Origin: Lepidostoma basale
Lineage: Eukaryota > Arthropoda > Insecta > Trichoptera > Lepidostomatidae
NCBI GenBank assembly: GCA_022606425.2
Contig: JAHDVF020000992.1
Location: 806,001-870,000, forward strand
Direction of reading: 5' to 3'
DNA length: 64,000 nt
Under the pieces are notes generated by a model. It was not told where the DNA came from. It saw only the letters and a list, made by a program, of their open reading frames with translations, and ran no database searches. The position numbers were made by a program, and so were the translations under genes. Shown here piece by piece: positions 43,601-56,047 of the stretch (position 1 is the stretch's first letter; each line of letters opens with the position of its first letter).

Positions 43601-46600
43601 CTGGACTGCAGACTCTATAAACTACACAACTGCACACACACGACACACCGCGCCACACGTCCCAAGTTATATTCTTTGCGAAACTGAAACAGTATGATTA
43701 AAATGGGGCAAACATATTATTTGAAAACTAACTAACTAACTAACCATCACGCCGTCTCCCTGAAGGGGTAGGCAGAAAGAATGGACTGCCACATTTTTCT
43801 TTCCTGACATATTTCTCTCGCTTCCTCAACATTCATACATCGTGTCATGCACGCGCGTCGATTTCTCTGACTCCTCACATGGCCGACATTCAATATTTGA
43901 TTTATTTGATCGTGCCACGTTTTCCTCGGTCTTCCTCTATTTCTGGTTCCATTTACATCATTAACATATAATTTTTTTACCATTCTTTCTTCATTCATTC
44001 TTTCCATATGTCCAAACCATCTTAATGGTCCTTTCATTATTTTGTTCATGACACCATCATTCGCACCGCATTCACTTCTTATATTTTCATTCGACACTCT
44101 ATCATACACAGAGTATACACACATTCGTCTAAGAGATCTCATTTCTACTGCATTTATTCTACATTCATCCTTCTTTTGCCAGTTCCATGCTTCGCTTCCA
44201 TACATAAGGTCGGTAGAAGAAGACCATTGTGCACTGCCATTGTAGCTTTTTTGGATAGGTTTTTGTTTGCGATGACAACTTTAAGTGCACCATTCACTTT
44301 GTTGCCTGCCCCAACCCTTCTTTCAATATCCCTCTCCACTCGCCCATCTCTTGTAAATATACTACCTAAATACACGAACTCAACTACTTGCTCCAAATTT
44401 TCACCATTCACGCTAATGTTGCAGACTGTCGTGGTTTCTTCCTTTTCAAAAATCATTACCTTGGACTTATTAACATTCATCATCAGATCATTTCGCATGC
44501 ATACCTCATACATACGATTCACCAGGACTTGTAGTTCATGCTCGTTGTCTGCAAGTAGGACAGCGTCATCCGCATACAAGATACAGCTTACTGACACTCC
44601 GCTCATTTTGGCACCTACATCCAACCCTTTCAGCTCTTTCATACAATTGCCCATATACAGATTAAATAACCACGGGGACATTACGCAACCCTGTTTGACA
44701 CCTTTATTGATATCAAACCAGGCTGTAAGATCTCCATTTACTCTGACACTATAAGGCGAAACATGTCATTCCCATAAAATATATATTTTTAAAACTAACT
44801 AGAAAAATGGACGTTTTCATTCATATTATTATATATTTTTTTTAATTAAAATTAATTCTAAAATCTGATGACGAAAGTGAATGGTATTATGTAAATTTTA
44901 AATCTACGCGGTTCAAACAGGCCTAGTCCTGCGAGCCGCGAACTTCTGTTTTAGGGACTTTTAAATCTATCCCCGGGGCAAATTTTCCATTTATCACAGG
45001 ACTCGTATTCGGTACCATGTGCGAGTATGGGAAGACCAGGCGAGGTATTCTATGTTCATAGCTATCGCTAGACCAGGCGGCTCATACGAGACACCGCTTT
45101 AATGGCGTGCCTCTCGGGGGCGATAACACTCAAATATTTCATACACAACACGATTAAAAGTGTACTACAACTCTACGACTCTCCGCTACATCGGACACTC
45201 TAATCTTTCAATATGCTTTCACCATTTCTAGATCTGTTTTTTAATATAAGAGTAAGTATTATTTTATATACAATATCTTTCTAACCTCCTTGACTAATCT
45301 TATTATTATTTTACCCATAAAACTATATAGATGTATTTAATATTATCCAATAATACAAGAAAAAAATATGTATTAAATTATTTCCCGTATTTTTTGATAT
45401 ACGAGTATACATTCTGTCGTTTGAGCAAACTTATATATAATGTTAATAATAAAGTAAGGCAAAATATGTCAATCATAAAATATAAAATATATGAGTATAC
45501 CTTGAACGCATTTTTAAAACTGTTTTAGAATATCACAATCCATTTTATTTCTTTTTTAATTGTCGCAACAGCTGTTTCACTTACCAATTTTACCATGATC
45601 GTGTGATACAATCAACTGGGGAGCAACTAGTTGATTGTAACACCTGATGATGCTAACATTGTTTAGCGAAACAGCTGTCGCGATAATTTCAAAAGAAATA
45701 AAATTCAATGTATATGCATGGAACAAACAATGGATTATCTAAAATAAATATGTTATGTATAACAAATATTTGTGAATGTATACTTATACCTGTATACGAA
45801 ATCCTGGATTTACACCAAAGGGTGGTTAATTCAAATTTTAATTGTATCTCAATAGAGACGAAGACGTAAACTGGAAACTGAACATGGATGATCAAGGTGT
45901 TTACAGGACTTATGACCTGTCATTGGTTGGGTTAAGCGCACGCTTTTATGTAATTACAACATTCCCCATTCCACCTTTGTTATTGTGATCATGCATGACA
46001 AATTTTTGGAAGATGTATATATACTTCAAAATCCATTTTTATCTTCACGTGTCAGTTTCAGTCAGCCATCTATGTAGATTTGGTTGCACTTGTGAATTTT
46101 TTTCAAGATAGGACATATGAGATCAATTGTAAATAAGGAACAGTTTATGTCAATATTGTGAAAAATATACAGTGGAATAATAGTGTATTAAATTGATAAA
46201 AAACTTAGATTGAGTTCTAAAGTGAAACGTCTGATTTATTTGTATTATAGACATACAATGATTATACTGTATTCCCATGAGTACAATATACATTATGGGA
46301 ATGGATAACACGAAAACAAGAAAGAGAATTTAGCAAGCAGATTTCTGCGAGACACAGTGAAAAGTATTTTCGTATATCCACTTGGGAAAGTATTCTTGCT
46401 ATTGGATATTTAATTTTAATTTTATTCTTGCTATTGGATAGATGGCGTTAGTGGGTCGGTTGTATAGGTTAATTCTTGAAAAAAATTCACAAGTGCAACC
46501 AAATCTACATAGATGGCTGACTGAAACTGACACGTGAAGATAAACATGGATTTTGAAGTATATATACATCTTCCAAAAATTTGTCATGCATGATCACAAT

Positions 46601-49600
46601 AATAAAGGTGGAATGGGGAATGTTGTAATTACATAAAGCGTGCGCTTAACCCAACCAATGACAGGTCATAAGTCCTGTAAACACCTTGATCATCCATGTT
46701 CAGTTTCCAGTTTACGTCTTCGTCTCTATTGAGATACAATTAAAATTTAAAAAAATGTTATGTATACATTTTTTTTATTTACATATGTTATACAAAAAAT
46801 TAAAAAAATATATTATAATTATCTCAAAATTTTAAGCTACATAAAACTGTTGGTTCTGTTGAATTGATGATGATGGTTAAATTCGCTAGATTACCACACA
46901 ATTTCATCCCAGTTGCATAATGCAATAGAACAAGAATATTATGAATGTAAGCTTGTTCCAATATGTTAGCATAAATAGGAGAAGGATATTGAAAAAGGGT
47001 TTAGGCAGGCAACAGAGTAAATGGTGCACTTAAAGTTGTCATCGCAAACAAAAGCCTATCCAAAAAAGCTAAGATGGCAGTGCATAATGGTGTTCTTGTG
47101 CCGACCCTTGTGTATGGAAGTGAACCATGAAACTGGCAAAAAAAGGATGAAAGTAGAATAAATGCAGTAGAAATGAGATCTCTAAGATGAATGTGTGACA
47201 ACTCTGTATATGATAGAGTGATAAATGCAAGTATAAGAAGGGAATGTGGTGCGAATGAAAGTGTTATGAACAAAATAAGAAAAGGGTCATTAAGATGGTT
47301 TGGACACATGGAAAGAATGAGTGAAGACAGAATGGTAAAGAAGGTATATGTAAACGGCATGAACGGAGCTAGAAATAGAGGAAGGCCGAGAAAAACGTGG
47401 CACGATCAAATCAATCAAATATTGAATGTCGGTCACGTGAGGAGTCGGAGAAATCGACGTGCGTGCATGACAAGATGTATGAATGTAGAGGGATCGAGAG
47501 AAGTGTGTCAGGACAGAACAGTGTGGCGTTCCATTATTTCTGCCTACCCCTCCGGGGAGACGGCATGATGGTTAGTTAGTTAGTTAGTTGAAAGAAAGTA
47601 TATTGCCATACTGTGCTGGCCACTGTTCATCCCGCATAGCTTGAAGTCCTTGGCCTTGCCACTGGACAGCGTGAAGAGGTCGGAGTCGCACTCTCCCGTC
47701 ATACGGTTGGGCTGACCCTGGAACAAAACATATTTCGACTATCATACAAGCGTACCTATATTAGACCATCATCGTTTAGCAATATCTCTAAACCACTACA
47801 ACCAGCGCACAATACGTCCAAAACGGACATTTTGGTGGACACCCAGATTAATCAAATAGACCAAGAGAAAACAGGTTTAAGAAAGTCACAGAAGAGATGG
47901 ATTGACGATGTACCCTCAATAGCTGGTGAACAGTAGGTGAGAAAGGCGAGCGTCAGGAAGGAGTGGAACGTTTGGAAGAGGGCTGTATTCAGCAGTGGAG
48001 AGATCAGGGTTGAAGACTTCTTACTTAGAAGTAAGAAGAATATCGAGTTTTACATTACTGTTTAAGAAACAACGGTGAATAAACTATATTTTGACAATCT
48101 ATTTAGTTCGAATATGATTATTATAGAGTCTTTAACTATCGATAACTTCAAAAACGATATCAAAGTATGTGATTTTTCCATTTTCTCTTAGGATTTTATA
48201 CCATAGATATAAAAATAGTTAAATGATTTTACTGAAATCTCCTGATGGAAGTTAATTTTAAATAATAATTAATTCTCAATAGATGCCTTAAAAATAAATT
48301 TTGTAATGTCTGTTGATGAAATAAACTGATTTGATTGATTTGATTTGAAAACGATGTTTTTTAACTACTTCCACTTTTGTCTTTATTTCGACAGCGACCG
48401 GTTTCGCCAGGCTCGCTGGCATCGGCAGACGGACCAGTCTGTCGATTCCAGCGAGCCTGGCGAAACCGGTCGCAGTCGAAATAAAGACAACAGTGGAAGT
48501 AGTTAAAAAACATAGTTTTATTTAATTATTGTATAAAAATAGTTGTTATAGCGCTTACACAATTTGTATTATTAGTACTCGGAATGTCAAGGTTTTTTAA
48601 AATATAAGTTATGTATTTTTTAGAAAACTTTTGTTTGTAACTAGACGAAAAATCTTTTTGCCCAAAATATTAAATTATAATATTTCATCAAATTATCATA
48701 AAAAAAGTGTCCTTCAGAATAACTCTGAGCGGAAACCAAATTAGACGAAATTTCCTTTTCATCCTCCCAGCCCTTTGATTCATCATTTCTGTTCGCAAAA
48801 AATGAAAAAAATATATCATTTAATTAATTAGAAAATTCAGACGTCTCCCAGTTAATAAATTGTAATTAATGCGTCTTTAATCATTTCCTTTCCGTGCCTA
48901 AAAAAGGGTAATAAAACTTTTTCGTGTAAAAACAAGTGACAAGAATAAATATTAGGAAACCTGCACCATTTACCTATACCGAAATCGCGGTTTGTAACCC
49001 TCAATAAAAATAAAATAAAATATATGTACAATATAAAGTAGTCAAATAAAAAAAGTGTATTTTAATCGGTGGACCCAACATATAAAATTGAATAAAAAAA
49101 ACATTAAAGGATAGACATTTCCTCTGAGGACATTATACATATTATAAAATATTTTACACGACTCATCGAGACCATTAAAATGTACGATATCAATGAGAAT
49201 GCATCCAATCAACATTAAAATATTGTGGTCTAATAAATAAAATTTTAAGTCGTTATCAAGTTAAACTACTAATCAAATACGAAGCATAGTATTCCCTAGA
49301 CATGGATAAAATAAATTTGAACATATAACAAACCATTAATCCTTTCCACATGGAGCTTTCATTGCATTTCTGTAATTTCGCCCTTCCCACGTTCTAATGC
49401 GATAGATAAAACGGAACGACTTCTGCTGGCATCAGACGGCTGCGGAAATGGCTCTCGAGAATCGAGTGCAGGTCAAACAGGATGAGCTGACACCCACTCA
49501 GCAATTACTGCTCCCGGCAACAGTTACTCGGTCTGGTCCTATGACCTCTAATGATGCGCGACCCGCTGGCCTGATGCGCTCCCCGCAAACTTGTATTATA

Positions 49601-52600
49601 GGAATACTCGTTAGGTTGTCACCAAAGTAGACTGCGTACACGCTAAATGGTCATTTATAATGTAATTTATTTGTATTTGGTAGGAATGTAAATATGTCTA
49701 AGCATTATTCCATTTCCTACTATTATTTGTATAAATTCAAATGCCTGAATAAACATACAAGATTACCCCATTAAATATTTTTTTCCACGATTATAAACTC
49801 TCTCTTCTTCTTCTTCTTGGCGTAGGCCTTATGGCCTATTTCCTTACCCTTTCTCATCCAGTGTTGTTTTAAAACAACGTTAAATAACCTAAACTATATG
49901 GAAAAAATAATTTCAAATATATTCATTACTCACTATCAAATGTCAAATATTTTTTATATCCCAAGGAATTAATTCGGATGAGAAAGGTTTAAGAGGATTT
50001 GGCCTCCTGCGAGGTCGACTCCCAGCTGTCGATCCATCTCTTTGGTGGTCTGTCCGGGGATCGTCTACCTTGAGGTTGACCGTGCACCACAATGATAGGG
50101 AGTCTGGGTGTATCCATTATTTTCACATGTACATACCAGTATCTTCTCCTTTGCCTCCGGCACCAAACGACATCCTCGATCTTGCATATTCCCCTTATCC
50201 CTTATGTTTCTAATTCTATCGCTTAGTGTCTTGCCAGATATGTTTCCGAGTGTCTTCGTTTTGAGCGCGTTTTTTTGTGATTGTGGTGTCCACCACATTC
50301 GATCCCATATATCATGATGTGTCGTACACAAGTCTTTTAAGTTCTTACTATACTGCTGATCTTTAAGTCAGGATTTTTCCATATTGAATATTTCAAATAT
50401 CCTGAGATGACCGCAGCCTTATTTACTTGACCCATCACTTCACACGGTAGATCCATTTGCCCACATAAATCCTTATTATTTTCGTCATCCGCATAACAGA
50501 CAATGTCTATGATCTTCTCTTCAAGTCTGTATCCTTAATTCAGTATTTTAATTTCCTCCACAATCCCATCCATTATAAAGTTGAAGAGGGAACAGACTCG
50601 GACTATCGACCTGTCTGACGCCAGTACCGACTCTTACAGGATTGTAGAGTTGACCATCTTCTCTCTTTTTTTTTAATAAACTAAATTGCACTGCCAAGGA
50701 CCAAGTCGTTCCCGAGATCAAATCCGTGTACCTGAATCAGGAGCATAATATTTTTGTATGATTTTTTTAAATTAGAAAAATCTGTGTTTTTTTTATTCAT
50801 AAAAAAGACATAATTATGAAATTCCGGAGTTAACATTTTAAGTTTAGTTTAACAAATATTAAAAACACTGTTTCAGTAAAATAAAATGTGAAAATCGTGT
50901 AAGGATGTCGCTAAAAATCGTATTTTGATGGAAGAATCATTATTTTGTTGTTTACATTATAACGGCAATTTGATATAAAATGTCATGTGTATATTTTCCG
51001 AATAACTAGTTTGGTTCCTATAATGCACACTGAACGTGATTTCTTATTTATGTTAGTGAACCGAGCTTGTCATTTCGTGGTCAACAGCGATGATTAATTA
51101 ACAGAATAGATATAGTATTGTACCATATTTAATATTATTATTATGGAAGCTTCTCAAGAATCTCTGCTGATCTAGATTTCATCATTGGAGCGTGAATGAC
51201 TTGTGCCTGATGATAAATATTATTAAGTATAATATTACAAAATTACTAATTTATTGTTCACAATGTTCACAGTGGAGTTCTATTCCCATCCCTAATGTAT
51301 AGAAGCGAAGCATGGAACTGGCAGAAGAAGGATGAAAGCAGAATAAATGCGGTAGAGATGAGGTCCCTAAGACTTATGTGTGGTAGAACGACAGAATCTC
51401 CAATGCTGATATAAGAAAGGAATGTAGAGCGGAAGAAGGTATTATGAACAAAATTATGAAAGGATCGCTGCGATGGTTCGGACATATGGAACGCATGGAT
51501 GGAGAAAGAATGGTTAAGAAAATATATTATACGTTAATGATGTAAATGGAGTACGGAGTCGAGGTAGACCGAGGAAAACATGGCATGGCCAAATTCATCA
51601 AATTTTAAAGGTTGGTCATGTTAGAAGTCGTAGGAATCGACGTGCGTGTATGACTCGTTGTATGAATGCGGAGGAAGCTAGAGAGGTTTGCCAGGATAGA
51701 GTAGTGTGGCGGTCCATTCTCTCTGCCTACCCCTGCGGGAAAACGGCATGATGGTTTGTTTGTTACTAATTTATTTTATATAATATATAAGTAAATTATT
51801 ATCAAAGTTGCTGTACGACCTGGATGCCAGTAAATAGCGCAATGTACCCTATAAATCTCACATATGATGGAGCAAAACAACATTATTCTAGCGGATTGTA
51901 CGATAGAAAGCGGAAAGATGTTTTCCAGTGTAGATTTTCAGGTTAAGCCCAAAGTAAAGCAGCACTAAAATCAAATGGCCGCGTATTAAAAGATAGTTAC
52001 GCCGGATAATTCACCAGCCAGTATTAAGAGGCGTAACACCAACTAATTGATGTTTATTTTACACACTTCTCATAAAATACACAAACCTATGATACTTTAC
52101 TTTGATATTTGCATAAGAACCTAACTGATTTCTCTTTTCATAAATATTATACGAGTATTCTATTTCCATAAATAATAATAAAAAAAGTTTTTTTTTATTA
52201 CAAAAATCCATTAATTTACCTACATATTTGTTTTTCCGATTTAAGTTATTTTAAGTACACGTTATTTTTGTACAGATACGAGATGTCATATTTCTATAAA
52301 AATTAAAAGTTCCTTTTTTTATTTCTAATATTTCAAAAATGTATAAAACACATTATTGATTATTTAAGTCACATTTATTGATATATTCCATTGCTCTACC
52401 ATCCCAATCAAATTACTACCCATGCTTCTAAATTGAACCCCATCCTGTTTCATTTTTATATGAGTAACGATTTTGTACCATTTGATTTATTTTTATGTAC
52501 ACTGAAGTGGAACTTATACGACCCGAAACATGTTTGTGGAAAATGCAAAAAAGTGTATGGTATTGATGAAACAATGTTTTTCAAAAGTTATTCAACGAAG

Positions 52601-55600
52601 AACAGTTTTACTCTAGATAATATAATTTGGTATGAAACTAATGTTGTGTGAATATTTTCTAGGAGAATCAATTGTTTTTTAAAATATGACACGTTTTTAC
52701 CAAAACAAATTTAATATTTCGAAACACTTTTTATAAATCTCTTCTAACGTTTATCCGCAAAGTTGTTGTATGTGTGATACAAATGAAATATTTAACAATA
52801 AAATAAAAAAACTAACTAACTAACCATCACGCCGTCTCCCCGTAGGGGTAGGCAGAAAGAATTGACTGTCACACTTTTCTTTCCTAACATATTTCTCTCG
52901 CTTTCTCAACATTCATACATCGTGTCACACACGCGCGTCGATTTCTCCGACTCCTCACGTGTCCGACACACAATATTTGATTTGTTTGATCGTGCCACGT
53001 TTTCCTCGGTCTTCTTCTATTTCTGGTTCCATTTACATCGTTAACATATAAAAAAAATTACCATTCTTTCTTCATTCATATGTCCAAACCATCTTAATGA
53101 TCCTTTCATTATTTTGTTCGTAACACCATCATTCGCACCGCATTCACTTCTTATATTTTCATTCGACAACCTATCACACACAGAGTATCCACACATTCGT
53201 CTAAGAGATCTCATTTCTATAATAAAAATAAAATATATATATAATATATAATTAAAATAATTAAAATAAAAATATATTAAAACAATATATAATACAATAT
53301 ATACAAACTTTTCAATGTATTGAGTTACTCGTGTTTTTTAAAAGTTTTGTTTTTATTTGTCATACAGTCGGTAAGCCACTGCACTTTTAAATGTGCAGTC
53401 CAGCTCCAACGTTATTATTATTAATTCAATTATAATTCTGTATGTTCATCGTGTGTATGCATAATATTAGCTACGGTGGGTCTGTACTGATTCATTTGTT
53501 ACTTACAATGCTGTGTTAGAGCTGTTTATACAAAAAATACAATACATTTCGATAATTATTCAAAATTCGGAGCTCGATGACTCTTATTTTCATTGTACAA
53601 AAACCATAATCATAAATCCCTTTATGTGTGTCTTCTAGAATCAAGATTCAACAAATATTTTACTCTGGGAACAAACAACTCACTTAACTCGGTATTAAAA
53701 AAAATGATCGGTTTGAATATGGTGGGTCAATAGCGATTGACGAAATGCGTACTCACCAGATTGAAGTGCACAAAGTCCAAGCGCAGCTGCGAAGCCCCCT
53801 CCATTTTGTGCACGACCAGGCTGCAGCTGTCCATACTCCTGGCCAAGCTGGGGAACTCGGGGGACACGAAATACGTCATGTTGTTCTTTATCTCTTTGCC
53901 GCACGATACTGAAACTAAATACACCAATCAGACACTTTGTTGTTTCCCCATTCTATGCTATACCTCGTCCACCTTTAAACAGATGCAATATCTTAATTAC
54001 AAGACTGTTCATATTTATTTTTCCAAAAATCATTTCAAAATTTGTTTCATTCAAAGACTAATGTCGAAAATGTACCTATGTTTGTATAAATAATTGAATC
54101 GCCCTATTATTTTTTTAAATTGTTTATTTCACAAATGTACTTACAGTATATGATACTCTTATTCTCTTTTTCATTTTATTTTTATATTTAATTAATGCAT
54201 TTTTTTTATCCAATGGTATCTACTAAATATTTTAATAGTTCAAAGATAAATCAATAGGCATATTTATATTTTAAAATAATTTTTTACGCCCAATGCTTCC
54301 AAAATCAATTCTAAAGTTGTTCATACATTCTCAAAATCATATGCTCGAATCAAGGTCAATCTCGATTTATATTATACTAATCGTGTAATCTTTGATAATT
54401 AACATTATTCTTCTTCTTCGTTTTGTCCTGTCACACCTCCGTAGTTCATAGGGCCTCAAGGAACCTTCTCCGCCCGACTCTATCGTATGCCTGATGCCTT
54501 ACATCATCCTAAGTGAGGCCTGCTGCTTTAATCTCGTCCTGCAGGGCTCTTCCCCAGGTAGCTCTAGGTCTGCTTCGCTTCCTCATTCCCCCTATAGGGG
54601 ACCAGTCTAGTGCGCCCTGATAATTAACATTAAATTTCTTTATTTTTCCGAATAGACTTTACAAAAATTACCCAGCAGGGCGAAACGTTACTTCACAGGA
54701 GTTTAATAGCATTGTTTAAAAAAAAACACATAATACAGATATATACATAGTACATACTTAGCGAAAAATACCATAATCCATGAAAATAATTAAATAAAAT
54801 GTTTTTTTTTTAATATACCATATACCTACGAGTATTTTGTAAAAATCCTTAAATTTAACTAAATATTCGGGTTTTTTATTTAAAATAAATATATTACTAT
54901 TTATAATATTTCTACCATCAAATTTCAAATAACAACATTAATTTAAGACGGTGTTTTATTATTTTTACACAAAAGTTCGTTTGAACCCAATTATTGTACA
55001 CAATTTATTTTTTAGCCTTTATACGTATAGTCACATGAATTCTACACCAGACCAATTAAAGAATCACATTGCCATCGAACATTGGAATCGAACCTGGGAC
55101 CTTTGGTGCTACAGTCATAGCTCTTGCCACTCTGCCGCGAAAATCGTCAAATTATTTGATCTGTCATTTTATGAAAACCCTACTTGATGGTTATTTAAAT
55201 ATATTCGATACTTCAATATCAGAGGTATTCAACTCAATCTTCTTAGCTTTCGGCACTCGCGGAACAAGTTAATCAGACATAAGCCAGACCGCTGGCCCCT
55301 CCACTAGCACAGGTGGCACTCGGCAGTGGTGATCCATAGAGGAAATTGTCCTAATAACCAGATATTATATATTATATTCAATTTTATCGCCGGTTTACAA
55401 ATATGAGACATACTTTCCTCGCAATTAAGAACAAGTGTCTTCTGCGTAACGGTACAGGATCAACAAGTTTCTAGGATGATAAAAAAACTAGTTAGTACTA
55501 CATAAACACGTTAAGCGGCCTTCGTGGCTGAATGGCAACAACTATGACTGCCAGAAGGTCACGGGTTCGATTCCCGGCGATAACTGTGTGGAAAAAAATC

Positions 55601-56011
55601 ATACGTGACAATAAAAATGGCGATACACTAGCTACCTATCACATGTCATGAGAATCAATACTTAAAAAGTTGTATACAGTAATTGGATGAAATAACCTGG
55701 TGTAAACCAATATGGACATATGGAGCGCATGGATGGAGAAAGAATGTATACGTTAATGATGTAAATGGAGTACGGAGTCGAGGCAGACCGAGGAAAACAT
55801 GGCATGACCAAATTAATCAAATTTTAAAGGTTGGTCATGTTAGAAGTCGGAAGAATCGACGTGCGTATATGACTCGCTGTATGATTGTGGAGGAATCTAG
55901 AGAGGTGTGCCAGGATAGGGTAGTGTGGCGGTCCAGTCTCTCTGCCTATCCCTACGGGGAAACGGCGTAATGATTTGTTGTTGTTGTTGTTGTTGTTGCT
56001 GTTGCTGTTGC

Positions 56012-56047
<36 letters not shown>

